Position numbers and translations under genes: made by a program | Shown here: in pieces, positions 16,289 through 25,682 of the stretch | Layout of the letters: every line of letters starts with the position of its first letter | Numbering within the stretch: the first letter of the stretch is position 1 | The notes under the pieces: generated by a model | What the model was told of the DNA's origin: nothing | What the model saw: only the letters and a program-made list of their open reading frames with translations | The model's database searches: none | From: Qipengyuania nanhaisediminis | GTDB taxonomy: Bacteria > Pseudomonadota > Alphaproteobacteria > Sphingomonadales > Sphingomonadaceae | DNA length: 64,000 bases | Direction: 5' to 3' | Assembly: GCF_900115585.1 (NCBI RefSeq) | Contig: NZ_FOWZ01000003.1 | Location: 426,378-490,377 of the forward strand

Positions 16289-18240
16289 TCGCAGAGCTCG
16301 GTCATGCTGCGCTATGGATGGCGGCGGCTTTGGCCGTCCTGCAACTGGTGGCAGGCGCACTCGGTATCCGTGATGGAGAACGTGAGGGCATCGCAATTCT
16401 CTCGCGCCCCGCGGCGATCCTCCAGGGGGCACTTGCGGCATTCGCCTTCGCGGCTTTGCTCTGGGTGTTTGCGATAACGGATCTTTCGGTCAAACTGGTG
16501 GCCGCAAATTCCCACTCGATGAAGCCGATGATCTTCAAGCTCTCGGGCGCATGGGGCAATCACGAAGGCTCGATGCTCCTGTGGGTGACGGTCATGGCGC
16601 TGGCTGGCGCATTGATTGCCGCGGTCGAACGACGCCTTCCGGAACGCACCATGCAGGCAACATTGGCGGCACAAGGTTTTGTCGCGCTGGGTTTCTATGC
16701 TTTCCTGTTGCTCAGCTCGAACCCGTTCGAGCGTCTGCCGATCCCTGCGGCTGAAGGGCAGGGGCTTAATCCGCTGCTCCAGGACATCGGCCTCGCCTTC
16801 CATCCGCCGACGCTCTATTTCGGCTATGTCGGGCTGTCGGTAGCTTTCAGCTTTGCCGTCGGCGCCATGCTGACCCGAGCCGTCACGCCCGATTTCGCCC
16901 GCGCCATGCGTCCCTGGGTACTCGGCGCTTGGGTGCTCCTTACGCTCGGCATTACGGCGGGTAGCTATTGGGCCTATTACGAGCTCGGCTGGGGCGGCTG
17001 GTGGTTCTGGGACCCGGTCGAGAATGCGTCCCTGATGCCCTGGCTGGCAGCGACTGCGCTCCTCCATTCCGTCAGTGTCCTTGCGAGCCGCGATGCCTTG
17101 CGGGTCTGGACCATCATGCTGGGCGTGATCGCCTTCTCCATGAGCATGCTCGGGACTTTCCTTGTGCGATCGGGCGTCCTGACCAGTGTGCACGCCTTCG
17201 CCGTCGATCCCGAACGTGGCAGCTTCATCCTCGCTCTGCTCGCCATCTATATCGGCGGAGCGCTCCTCCTCTTCGCGCTGCGTGCCAACTCTATCAGCGA
17301 GGGGGAACGCTTTAGCGTGGCCAGCCGCGAGGGGGCGCTGGTGTTCAACAATGTCATGCTGAGCGCCATTCTGGCCGTGGTCCTTCTGGGTACGCTCTAT
17401 CCGTTGCTGACCGAGGCCTTCGATGTGCGCGTGTCTGTCGGCCCGCCATATTTCAATCCGGTATCGGCGATCTTCGCCCTGCCGATGCTGGCGGTGATGG
17501 CGGTGGGTCCACTGCTGCGGTGGCGGCGCGATAGCTTCGGGCGCATCTCCAAGGAGTTGGCTCTTATCGCCGCGATCATCGTCGCCGGACTGATTTTCTT
17601 CGCCCTGTTCGAAGGCGTTGCGATCCTCCCGCTCTTGGGACTGGCGCTGGCAATAGCGCTGGGCGTGGCGAGCTTCCTTCCGCTCAGGGGACGCAATCTT
17701 CGACGCCTCCCGGTCTCGGTCTGGGGGATGGTGATGGCCCACTTCGGCATAGCCGTCGCCCTCTTCGGAATGGCCAGCGAAAGTGCGTTTTCGAACGAGA
17801 AACTGGCCGCCCTGGAAGTCGGGCAGTCTACCCAGGTCGGACCTTGGGAAGTGACGCTGGATGGTATCGAACCGGTTGCCGGACCAAACTGGACCGCGAT
17901 CGAAGGCCGTATGCTTGCCAGTTACAAAGGCGGTGAACCCAGCGAGATTGCGCCCCAGTCCCGCAATTTCTGGGCTCCGCCGCAACAGACCACGGAAAGC
18001 GTCCTCCTCACTCGTTGGAATGGCCAGCTTTACGCCGTGATGGGTAGCGAGGCCGATGACGGGAGGTGGCAATTGCGCCTGTGGTGGAAGCCGTTCGTGA
18101 CGCTGATCTGGTACGGCGGAGTGCTGATGGCGCTGGGCGGGGTGCTCGCGATCATCGGCCGCGTCCGCCGCGATCTGAAGCGCCGCTCGATCCGCCGGAA
18201 GATCGAGGTGCGCCGCGCCGATATGGAGGAATTGCGATGA
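16285..18240 (+). CDS. ccmF: Heme lyase CcmF
   Basis: Large polytopic membrane protein (651 aa) that attaches heme to apocytochrome c with CcmH/CcmI. It holds the WWD heme-handling domain (ELGWGGWWFWDPVENASLMPWL), AFHPPTLYFGYVG, and conserved His residues in ALLHSVSV and SVHAFAVDP. It overlaps ccmE and ccmG by ATGA. Family length is about 640-660 aa. Confidence 0.97.
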   Translation: MIAELGHAALWMAAALAVLQLVAGALGIRDGEREGIAILSRPAAILQGALAAFAFAALLWVFAITDLSVKLVAANSHSMKPMIFKLSGAWGNHEGSMLLWVTVMALAGALIAAVERRLPERTMQATLAAQGFVALGFYAFLLLSSNPFERLPIPAAEGQGLNPLLQDIGLAFHPPTLYFGYVGLSVAFSFAVGAMLTRAVTPDFARAMRPWVLGAWVLLTLGITAGSYWAYYELGWGGWWFWDPVENASLMPWLAATALLHSVSVLASRDALRVWTIMLGVIAFSMSMLGTFLVRSGVLTSVHAFAVDPERGSFILALLAIYIGGALLLFALRANSISEGERFSVASREGALVFNNVMLSAILAVVLLGTLYPLLTEAFDVRVSVGPPYFNPVSAIFALPMLAVMAVGPLLRWRRDSFGRISKELALIAAIIVAGLIFFALFEGVAILPLLGLALAIALGVASFLPLRGRNLRRLPVSVWGMVMAHFGIAVALFGMASESAFSNEKLAALEVGQSTQVGPWEVTLDGIEPVAGPNWTAIEGRMLASYKGGEPSEIAPQSRNFWAPPQQTTESVLLTRWNGQLYAVMGSEADDGRWQLRLWWKPFVTLIWYGGVLMALGGVLAIIGRVRRDLKRRSIRRKIEVRRADMEELR

Positions 18241-18764
18241 ACTGGCGTGTCTGGCTTCCTCTGATGCTCTTCGCGCTATTCCTCGGCGTCGCGGCCTACC
18301 AACTGACGCAGCCGAAGGACGACGTCGTCACCAGCGGCATGATCGGGCAGGAACTGCCGTATTTCGAGCTGCCGCCTGCGCATTCCGAAAACCCCGGCGT
18401 CACCACGGCAGACCTCAGGGATGGTAAGCCGCGTCTTCTCAATATCTGGGCGAGCTGGTGCCTGCCCTGCATCGCCGAGGCCCCGCAGCTCGAAGCCTTG
18501 AAGGAACAGGGCGCCGAGATTGTCGGCATCGCGATCCGCGATGATCCCGAAGACGTGGCGCAGTTCCTTGCACGGCACGGCAATCCTTACACCCGCATCG
18601 GACGTGACGACCTTTCGGAAGTGCAGCTGGGTATCGGCTCTTCCGGCGTGCCCGAAACCTTCGTCATCGATGGCAACGGCGTAATTACCTACCAGCATAT
18701 CGGCGACATTCGCGCGGACGATGTGCCCGTCCTGCTCGAGAAGCTGAGGGAAGCCGGCGCGTGA
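18237..18764 (+). CDS. ccmG: Thiol:disulfide interchange protein CcmG/DsbE
   Basis: Membrane-tethered periplasmic thioredoxin that keeps apocytochrome CXXCH cysteines reduced. It has 175 aa with an N-terminal anchor, the active site WASWCLPCIAEAPQL and the cis-Pro region SSGVPETFVID. The start ATG overlaps the ccmF stop; the longer upstream frame is out-of-frame ccmF sequence. Confidence 0.95.
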   Translation: MNWRVWLPLMLFALFLGVAAYQLTQPKDDVVTSGMIGQELPYFELPPAHSENPGVTTADLRDGKPRLLNIWASWCLPCIAEAPQLEALKEQGAEIVGIAIRDDPEDVAQFLARHGNPYTRIGRDDLSEVQLGIGSSGVPETFVIDGNGVITYQHIGDIRADDVPVLLEKLREAGA

Positions 18765-19168
18765 GACTGCTTGCGGCTTTCCTCTTGGCGGTAATCGCCG
18801 CTCCGGCGCTGGCGCAGGGCAGCGCGCCGCCTGCCCCATACGCCTATCGCCAACTGGACGATCCCGCGCAGGAAGCTGCGGCGCAGGAGTTGATGGAAAC
18901 ACTGCGCTGCCTCAAGTGCCAGAGCCAATCGATCGCGGACAGCGATGCGCCGATGGCCGGCGACATGCGTCACCAGGTCCGAATTCGCATCGCGGCAGGC
19001 GAGCAGCCGGAAGATGTCCGCGCGTGGCTCATGCAACGCTATGGCGATTACGTCAGCTATGCCCCCGTCGTGAGTGCGCGGACATGGCCGCTATTCGTTC
19101 TGCCGATAGTCTTCCTCCTGACCATTGCCGCAGTCCTTTGGCGCCGATTCGGTAAGGGCAAGGTATGA
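18761..19168 (+). CDS. ccmH: Cytochrome c maturation protein CcmH
   Basis: Periplasmic thiol reductase of the heme-ligation complex. It has 135 aa: signal peptide (ending ALAQG), the redox motif LRCLKCQSQSIADS, a three-helix domain and a C-terminal membrane anchor. GTG start overlaps the ccmG stop. It is the short form without the fused TPR part, which is encoded by the next gene. Confidence 0.95.
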   Translation: MRLLAAFLLAVIAAPALAQGSAPPAPYAYRQLDDPAQEAAAQELMETLRCLKCQSQSIADSDAPMAGDMRHQVRIRIAAGEQPEDVRAWLMQRYGDYVSYAPVVSARTWPLFVLPIVFLLTIAAVLWRRFGKGKV

Positions 19169-19812
19169 CCTGGTTGCCGATCATCTTCCTCGCGCTTGTT
19201 GCTTTCGTGGCCGCCATCGCTTTCCTGCGCCTGCCGCGCAGCTTGTGGACATTGCTCGGGGCGACGCTGATTTTCGGCCTGGCGGGATATGCCATGCAGG
19301 GCTCGCCCGGTCAGGGAAGCGCGCCCAAGGCTGCCGCCGGTTCAGAGGCACAGAGTGGCGAACTCCTGGTCTCTGCCCGCCGCGAATTTTTCGGCGAGGG
19401 CCAATTGCCCAGCAGGTGGATCATGACCGGCGACGGCTTCGCGCGCCGCGGAGACTATGCGCAGGCCACCGGTCTCTATGCGAATGCGATCAGTGAAAAC
19501 CCTTCCGATACAGAGGCTTGGCTGGCAACGGGCATTGCGCTGGTTGAGCACGCCGAAGGCAATCTGACGCCTGCGGCGATCAACGCATTCGAACGCGCCG
19601 CAGAGCTGCAACCGGAGAACGGCGGAGCGCGCTATTTCCTCGGCCTTTCCTGGCTTCGCGGCGGCGAACCTGCCCGGACACGCGAACTTTGGGTGGAGGC
19701 GCTGGAAGCAGCGCCCGAGGATGCCGAGTGGCGCGAAGACCTTGAGATGAGGCTCGCTCGCCTCGATGCGCTGCTCGAAATGGCAGCAAGGCCTGCCGAT
19801 CCCGATCGGTAA
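19165..19812 (+). CDS. ccmI: CcmI-like TPR protein
   Basis: Apocytochrome-binding partner of CcmF/H. It has 215 aa with two N-terminal hydrophobic segments followed by TPR repeats (DGFARRGDYAQATGLYANAI; AFERAAELQPENGGARYFLGL; REDLEMRLARLDALLE). It is shorter than CcmI of other proteobacteria (often 300-400 aa). Identification rests mostly on being last in the ccm operon and on the membrane-TPR layout. It overlaps ccmH by four bases. Confidence 0.8.
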   Translation: MTWLPIIFLALVAFVAAIAFLRLPRSLWTLLGATLIFGLAGYAMQGSPGQGSAPKAAAGSEAQSGELLVSARREFFGEGQLPSRWIMTGDGFARRGDYAQATGLYANAISENPSDTEAWLATGIALVEHAEGNLTPAAINAFERAAELQPENGGARYFLGLSWLRGGEPARTRELWVEALEAAPEDAEWREDLEMRLARLDALLEMAARPADPDR

Positions 19813-19928
19813 CACCTTTGTCTGAGCCATTGCGAGCATGGCGGGGCGGTGCTAAGCGCCGCGACCTTGCGAAGGACACAGACACTTCGCGGATAGGCGA
19901 ATGACATTATGCGGCCGGAAACCCACCT

Positions 19929-21887
19929 TTGAGCACCGATAACACAGCTCCAGTCGATACGGCTGCGGTCGATGGTGCGCGTCGTGAAGGCCCCGGCCAG
20001 GCGCATGGCCACGGCCACGGTGCATCGAAGACCGCGTTGGCGGTCGGCGCTATCGGTATCGTCTTCGGCGATATCGGCACGAGCCCGCTTTACGCATTCC
20101 GCGAAACCTTCACCGGTGCCGCCAATATCGCCATCGACCGGATGCACGTCCTGGGCGTCGTCAGCCTGATTTTCTGGTCCATGCTGATCGTCGTCGCGAT
20201 CCAGTATGTCACCATTCTCATGCGGGCGGACAACAAGGGGCAGGGCGGCAGCCTCGCCCTCGTTGCGCTGCTCAGCCGCCATATCGGCAAGTCGCGATGG
20301 GGCTGGCTGGTAGTCCTGCTGGGGGTATTCGCGACGTCGCTCTTCTACGGCGACTCCATGATTACCCCGGCGATTTCCGTCCTTTCCGCGGTCGAGGGCC
20401 TGACGGTGGTCGATCACCGCCTGGACCCGCTGGTCATACCGATCGCCCTTGTCCTCTTGGTCTGCCTGTTCCTGTTGCAAAGCCGCGGGACTGCGAAGGT
20501 TGGCGCACTCTTTGCGCCGGTCATGATCGTCTATTTCGTGACAATTGCCGGGCTGGGTCTCAACCAGATCTGGCAGAATCCCGACATCCTGTGGGCCTTG
20601 AACCCCTATTACGCCTTCATGTTCTTCGTCACCGACGGTGTGGTGGCATTCCTCGCGCTTGGCGCGGTCGTGCTCGCGGTGACCGGTTCCGAAGCGCTTT
20701 ATTCGGACATGGGCCACTTCGGCCGCGGACCGATGCGCCTGAGCTGGTTCGGCTTCGTGATGCCGTGCCTCCTGCTGAACTATTTCGGACAGGGCGCGAT
20801 GATTGCGGGGCTCCCGCCGGAGCAGGCGGCGATTGCTGCCGCAAACCCCTTCTTCCTGCTGGCGAGCGAGGAATACCGCCTTCCGCTCGTGATCCTGGCC
20901 ACGATGGCGACATTCATTGCCAGCCAGGCGGTGATCTCCGGTGCGTTCTCGATTACCCACCAGGCCATGCAGCTGGGCTTCATGCCGCGCATGTCGATCC
21001 GCCACACCAGCGAGACCGAGGCAGGCCAGATCTATATCCCGGTCATCAACTGGGCGCTGATGGTGGCGGTCATCATCCTCGTCCTTACCTTCCAGAACTC
21101 GTCCAACCTCGCCAGCGCCTACGGGATTGCGGTGACGGGTGCCGTGACCATCGATACGCTGCTGATGGGCGTGCTGTTCGTCGGCGTGTGGAAATGGAAG
21201 TGGTGGTACGCTCTGCCCGTGGTGACCTTCTTCTTGATCGTCGACGGCGCCTACTTCGCGGCCAATCTCGTCAAGATCCCGGATGGCGGCTGGTTCCCGC
21301 TGGTCGTCGGTCTCGTCGCCTTCACGCTGCTCACCACCTGGTCGCGCGGACGCAAGCTGATGCGGGAGCGGATGAGCGAGACGGCCCTGCCCATCGAAAT
21401 CTTTGCCAAGAGCGCCAAGAACAGTGCTACCCGCGTGCCCGGCACTGCGATCTTCATGGCCAGCCAGACGGCTGGCGTTCCTTCCGCGCTGCTGCACAAC
21501 ATCAAGCACAACAAGGTGCTGCACGAGCGGGTGGTGATCCTGACGGTGCTGATCGACGACACGCCCTATGTCGACGCCAGCGAACGTTGCGAGATGGTCG
21601 ATCTCGGCGACGGTTTCTACCGTGCCGTCCTGCATTATGGATTCATGCAGGAAACCGACGTGCCCCAGGGCCTAAAGGAAATGGGCCGGTGCGGCGGCGA
21701 GTTCGACATGATGCACACAAGCTTCTTCCTGTCGCGCCAGACGCTCTTGCCCAGCGAGAAACCGGGCATGCCGATCTGGCGCGAGAAGATCTTCGCCTGG
21801 ATGCTGAGGAATGCGGCGACCGCGATGGACTTCTTCAGGCTGCCGACCAACCGCGTGGTCGAGCTTGGCAGCCAGGTCGAGATTTGA
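19929..21887 (+). CDS. kup: Low-affinity potassium transporter Kup
   Basis: Proton-coupled K+ uptake system of the KUP/HAK/KT family. It has 652 aa with 12 predicted membrane helices. The family signature [15 protein letters not shown] is in helix 1; others are [18 protein letters not shown] and [15 protein letters not shown], plus a cytoplasmic C-terminal domain. TTG start (MSTDNTAP), followed by a His/Gly-rich stretch (HGHGHG) before the first helix. It is monocistronic between ccmI and the convergent yciB. Confidence 0.95.
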   Translation: MSTDNTAPVDTAAVDGARREGPGQAHGHGHGASKTALAVGAIGIVFGDIGTSPLYAFRETFTGAANIAIDRMHVLGVVSLIFWSMLIVVAIQYVTILMRADNKGQGGSLALVALLSRHIGKSRWGWLVVLLGVFATSLFYGDSMITPAISVLSAVEGLTVVDHRLDPLVIPIALVLLVCLFLLQSRGTAKVGALFAPVMIVYFVTIAGLGLNQIWQNPDILWALNPYYAFMFFVTDGVVAFLALGAVVLAVTGSEALYSDMGHFGRGPMRLSWFGFVMPCLLLNYFGQGAMIAGLPPEQAAIAAANPFFLLASEEYRLPLVILATMATFIASQAVISGAFSITHQAMQLGFMPRMSIRHTSETEAGQIYIPVINWALMVAVIILVLTFQNSSNLASAYGIAVTGAVTIDTLLMGVLFVGVWKWKWWYALPVVTFFLIVDGAYFAANLVKIPDGGWFPLVVGLVAFTLLTTWSRGRKLMRERMSETALPIEIFAKSAKNSATRVPGTAIFMASQTAGVPSALLHNIKHNKVLHERVVILTVLIDDTPYVDASERCEMVDLGDGFYRAVLHYGFMQETDVPQGLKEMGRCGGEFDMMHTSFFLSRQTLLPSEKPGMPIWREKIFAWMLRNAATAMDFFRLPTNRVVELGSQVEI

Positions 21888-22083
21888 TCCAGGTGTAAGG
21901 GATCGGGGTGACAAAAGCGACACCCTGTCAACTTCCGGATTTGGCGTTACCGCATTGAATTGGAAGGGAAATTCTCGCGCCCGACTGGGTGACAGGTCGC
22001 TGCGTCGCTACTTCTGGATGGGTCGGTGATGCCATTGGGCATCCCTGCCGCAGGGCGCCCGCAGTAGGAAAGCGTTTCCCCGA

Positions 22084-22728
22084 TCACCCGGTGGGCGGTT
22101 CGTCCTGCATGACGTCGTCGGTATCCTCGAACGAGAGACCGTGGCGCAGCAGCATGGGAATCTGCGTGAAGGTGAACAGGAAGGTCAGCGGCAGGAACAC
22201 CCACAGCTTCGCCCAGAGCCAGCCCTCGAAGCTCATCGTGCGCACCAGCACCTCGTTGAGGCCCGCCAGCGCGAAGAAGAAGAAGCCCCAATTGCGCGAC
22301 AGCTTGAGCCAGCCTTCGTGGGTGACGCCCTCGAAAGCGGCTTCGAGCAGGACCTGGAGCCACGCCCGGTTACGCAGCCAGCCGATGATCAGGACCACAC
22401 CGAACAGCAGGTAGATCGCCGTCGGCTTGAACTGGATGAAGCGCTCGTCCTGCAGCCAGATTGTCAATGCGCCGAAACCGACGATCAGCGTCGTCGACAG
22501 GATCAGCATCGGGCTGACCTTCCCGAACTTCCACTTGCTGAAGGCGAGGGCGACGACAGCGGCGACCATGAAGGCGATCGTGCCGTATATCACTGCTGCA
22601 ATCTCGCCGAAGGTCGACGTTTCGGGCGGTTCGTAGAGCTTGTAGACACCGAGGAAGACCAGCAGCGGGCCGTAATCGACTAGCGTATGCAGCCAGCCGG
22701 TCCTTTGTTTGGGTTTCGCTTCGCTCAT
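22084..22728 (-). CDS. yciB: Inner-membrane protein YciB/IspZ (septation protein A family)
   Basis: Polytopic membrane protein (214 aa) of the YciB/IspZ family, linked to septation and envelope homeostasis. Signatures are DYGPLLVFLGVYK near the N-terminus, KPTAIYLLFG and RNWGFFFFALAGLNE. It is the last gene of the minus-strand run dapF-mtaB-ftsY-yciB; its ATG shares one base with the ftsY stop. Confidence 0.92.
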   Translation of the reverse strand: MSEAKPKQRTGWLHTLVDYGPLLVFLGVYKLYEPPETSTFGEIAAVIYGTIAFMVAAVVALAFSKWKFGKVSPMLILSTTLIVGFGALTIWLQDERFIQFKPTAIYLLFGVVLIIGWLRNRAWLQVLLEAAFEGVTHEGWLKLSRNWGFFFFALAGLNEVLVRTMSFEGWLWAKLWVFLPLTFLFTFTQIPMLLRHGLSFEDTDDVMQDEPPTG

Positions 22729-23651
22729 CAGGCAATCCCCGCAATCACACGCGCCACGAGGTCGGGGTCGAAAGGGCGCAAATCGTCGATCTTCTCGCCG
22801 ACCCCGATCGCGTGGATCGGCAGGCCGTATTGCTCCGCTGCCTGCACCAGCACGCCGCCTCGCGCCGTTCCGTCGAGCTTCGTCATGACAAGGCCGGTGA
22901 CGCCAGCGACCTCCTTGAACACGTCGATCTGGGACAGGGCATTTTGGCCATTGGTCGCATCGAGCACCAGCACCACGTCATGCGGCGCTTCGGGATTGAG
23001 GCGGCCGAGGACTTTGCGGATCTTGGCCAATTCGTCCATCAGCTCGCGCTTGTTCTGCAGGCGACCGGCTGTGTCGACGATCAGCACGTCGGTCCCGATC
23101 TCGGTGCCTTTCTTGACCGCGTCAAACACGATCGAGGCGGGATCGCCGCCTTCCGGGCCGCGCACGATAGGGACGCCCACGCGGTCCGCCCAGGTCTGGA
23201 GCTGGCCGATGGCGGCCGCCCGGAAGGTGTCTCCGGCGGCGAGCATGACGTTGTAATCGTCCTCGACGAAAAGGTGCGCGAGCTTGGCGATGGTGGTCGT
23301 CTTGCCGCTGCCGTTCACCCCGATCACGAGCAGGACCTGCGGACGCGGGAAGGCCGTGATTTCGAGCGGCTTTGCGACCGGACGCAAGATTGCGGCGATT
23401 TCCTCGGCGACCGCTTCCTTCAGTTCCTGCGCGCTGATTTCCAGCCCGAAACGCTTGTCCCGCAGCTTCTCGCGAATGCGCGCAGCAGCGCTCGGGCCGA
23501 GGTCGGACATGATGAGCGCATCCTCGACATCGTCGAGTGTCGCATCGTCCAGCTTCGCCTTGCTGACGACTTCGGTCAGGTTTTCGGACAGGCGTTCCGA
23601 CGTCTTCTTGAAGCCGCCGAACAGGCGCTCGGTCCAGCTGGGTTTGCTCAT
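22728..23651 (-). CDS. ftsY: Signal recognition particle receptor FtsY
   Basis: SRP receptor GTPase that brings ribosome-SRP complexes to the translocon. It has 307 aa with a short N-terminal region lacking the long acidic A domain of E. coli FtsY, then the NG domain: G1 GVNGSGKTTTIAKL, DTFRAAA, DTAGRLQNKRELMDEL, TKLDGTARGG. It overlaps mtaB by ATGA and yciB by one base. Confidence 0.97.
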   Translation of the reverse strand: MSKPSWTERLFGGFKKTSERLSENLTEVVSKAKLDDATLDDVEDALIMSDLGPSAAARIREKLRDKRFGLEISAQELKEAVAEEIAAILRPVAKPLEITAFPRPQVLLVIGVNGSGKTTTIAKLAHLFVEDDYNVMLAAGDTFRAAAIGQLQTWADRVGVPIVRGPEGGDPASIVFDAVKKGTEIGTDVLIVDTAGRLQNKRELMDELAKIRKVLGRLNPEAPHDVVLVLDATNGQNALSQIDVFKEVAGVTGLVMTKLDGTARGGVLVQAAEQYGLPIHAIGVGEKIDDLRPFDPDLVARVIAGIA

Positions 23652-24835
23652 GCCAGGAGGTCGTCCTCGAATTTGGTGGGGGTGATCGTGACGATCTGCC
23701 CCGGCTCGGTACCGGCGGGCATGTCCACCCGCGCGAAGTTTTCCGCATAGCCAGTGCCGTCGCGTTCCGCGAGGACATTGAGCGGCTTATCGACGAGCGT
23801 TGCCAGCCATTCTGCACGGGTCTTCGCCACCGCCTCGCGCAATTCGGCAGCGCGCTGCTTGATCGTCGCGCGGTCCAGTTGGGGCATGCGCGCGGCAGGG
23901 GTGCCGGGGCGGGGAGAGTAGGGGAAGATGTGGCCATGCACGATGCCAAGCTGGCGAATGATCGAGAGGTTGGCCTCGTGGTGCTCCACGGTCTCGGTCG
24001 GGAAACCGGCGATGAGGTCGGCGCCCACGGCGAGCTCGGGCCGTTGTTCTCTTAGTCGGCGCACCAGGTCGACTGCGTCGGCGCGGCTGTGGCGGCGCTT
24101 CATCCGTTTCAGGATGAGATCGTGCCCATGCTGCATGGACAGGTGGAGATGCGGCATCAGGCGCTGCTCACCGGCGAACAGCTCGAACAAGTCTTCGTCG
24201 ATCTCGATCCCGTCGAGCGACGACATCCTGAGGCGCGGCAGGGTGGGGAATGCGTCGAGCACGGCGCGCACCATCGCGCCCAACTGCGGCTTGCCTGGAA
24301 GGTCGTGACCCCAAGACGTGACGTCGACGCCGGTCAGCACTACCTCGGCGGCGCCCTGGTCGACGTGGAGGCCAACCTCGCGGATCACCTCGTCCACGGA
24401 CATCGAACGGCTGGCACCCCGGCCCTGCGGGATGACGCAAAATGTGCAGGCGTGGTCGCAGCCGTTCTGCACGGCCACGAAGGCGCGCGTGCGCCGCTTG
24501 AGAACAGGCGGAGCTTGCGACGGGACGTTCCATGCGCGCGGGTCTAGCTTGGCGTCATTGGCGATGAGGCCATCGACCTCGGGCATGGCGGCCAGCTCGT
24601 CGCGCTCGATCTCGGCGGCGCATCCGGTGACCAGCAGGCGAGCATCGGGATTGGCGCGGCGCGCGCGGCGGATGGCCTGCCGCGTCTGTCGCACTGCCTC
24701 GCTGGTGACCGCGCAGCTGTTGACCACGACGAGGTTCTCCTCGCCCGCCAGCATGGTGCGCATCCGCTCGCTTTCGGAAATGTTGAGGCGGCAGCCGAGC
24801 GAGACGATCTGAGGCAGTTTGGTGGGCGCATTCAT
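23648..24835 (-). CDS. mtaB: tRNA threonylcarbamoyladenosine methylthiotransferase MtaB
   Basis: Radical-SAM enzyme that methylthiolates t6A37 of tRNAs reading ANN codons (ms2t6A). It has 395 aa. The N-terminal UPF0004 cysteines are seen in SLGCRLN, VNSCAVT and LVTGCAAE; the radical-SAM cluster is CDHACTFCVIPQGRG. A C-terminal TRAM-like stretch follows. The start ATG (MNAPTKLP) overlaps the dapF stop; an in-frame extension further upstream is Arg-rich noise antisense in character. Confidence 0.93.
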   Translation of the reverse strand: MNAPTKLPQIVSLGCRLNISESERMRTMLAGEENLVVVNSCAVTSEAVRQTRQAIRRARRANPDARLLVTGCAAEIERDELAAMPEVDGLIANDAKLDPRAWNVPSQAPPVLKRRTRAFVAVQNGCDHACTFCVIPQGRGASRSMSVDEVIREVGLHVDQGAAEVVLTGVDVTSWGHDLPGKPQLGAMVRAVLDAFPTLPRLRMSSLDGIEIDEDLFELFAGEQRLMPHLHLSMQHGHDLILKRMKRRHSRADAVDLVRRLREQRPELAVGADLIAGFPTETVEHHEANLSIIRQLGIVHGHIFPYSPRPGTPAARMPQLDRATIKQRAAELREAVAKTRAEWLATLVDKPLNVLAERDGTGYAENFARVDMPAGTEPGQIVTITPTKFEDDLLA

Positions 24836-25653
24836 GCGTAGTCGTCCCATTCGAAAGAACCGCGGAAGCTTTCGCTGGCAGGGCCGGTCATGCGAATGGT
24901 TTCGCCCTCGCTCCAGGCGATCTGCAGGTCGCCTCCGGGCAGGGCAACGGTCACTTCGCTGTCGACGAGCCTTCGGCGCATGGCATGGACAGCCGTCGCG
25001 CAGGCACCCGTACCGCACGCCTTGGTCAGGCCCGCGCCGCGTTCCCATACGCGCAGCCTGATCCGGCTGCGGTCTTCGATGGTCGCGACGTTCACGTTCA
25101 CTCTTTCGGGGAACAGCGGGTCATTTTCGATCTCCGGTCCCAGCCGGTCGAGCGGGACCGCATCGCAATCGTCCACGAAGAAGATCACATGCGGATTGCC
25201 GACATTCACCGCCCCGGGATTTTCCAGCATTTCCCAGCCGACGGGCATGGACAGCGTGTCCATGGGATAGGCCAGCGGGATCGCATCCCAGTCGAAGCGC
25301 GGCGCGCCCATGTCGACGCTGGCGCCGCCGTCGCGCGGCGAGGCTGACAGCATGCCGCCAGCCGTCTCGATCGTGGCGTCACTGCCATGCAGCATGGCGA
25401 CAGCGCGTGTTGCGTTGCCGCACGCGCCCACTTCGCTCCCGTCATGATTGTAAATCCGCATGCGGAAATCTGCATTTTCGCTGGGCTGCAACAGGATCAG
25501 CTGGTCGCAACCGATACCGGTATGCCGGTCGGCGATACCGCGAGCGATATTCTCTTCCAGATCGGGCACGGCGTTTTCGCGTGCATCGAGCACGACGAAA
25601 TCATTGCCTAGTCCATGCATCTTGATGAAGGGAATGCGCATCTTGGCGCGCAT
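24832..25653 (-). CDS. dapF: Diaminopimelate epimerase
   Basis: Converts LL- to meso-diaminopimelate for lysine and peptidoglycan synthesis. It has 273 aa with both catalytic cysteines visible: VGACGNATRAVAM and TKACGTGACATAV; FIKMHGLGNDFVVLD marks the N-terminus. GAAGG lies 5 nt before the ATG; an internal ATG four codons later is an alternative. It is first in the dapF-mtaB-ftsY-yciB operon. Confidence 0.96.
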   Translation of the reverse strand: MRAKMRIPFIKMHGLGNDFVVLDARENAVPDLEENIARGIADRHTGIGCDQLILLQPSENADFRMRIYNHDGSEVGACGNATRAVAMLHGSDATIETAGGMLSASPRDGGASVDMGAPRFDWDAIPLAYPMDTLSMPVGWEMLENPGAVNVGNPHVIFFVDDCDAVPLDRLGPEIENDPLFPERVNVNVATIEDRSRIRLRVWERGAGLTKACGTGACATAVHAMRRRLVDSEVTVALPGGDLQIAWSEGETIRMTGPASESFRGSFEWDDYA

Positions 25654-25682
25654 CTATGCCTTCGGGGGGCTATCGTAAAGTA

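Noticed and set aside
16312..18072. Minus-strand frame of 586 codons antisense to ccmF
   Set aside because: His/Gln/Arg-rich shadow typical of high-GC third positions; ccmF on the other strand is certain.
19632..21898. Two long frames (667 codons minus strand, 533 codons plus strand) over kup
   Set aside because: Both overlap kup completely in other frames and show no domain.
21888..22083. Terminator between convergent kup and yciB
   Set aside because: Small hairpins exist (GATGCC-ATTG-GGCATC near 22025) but none is followed by a T-run on either strand.
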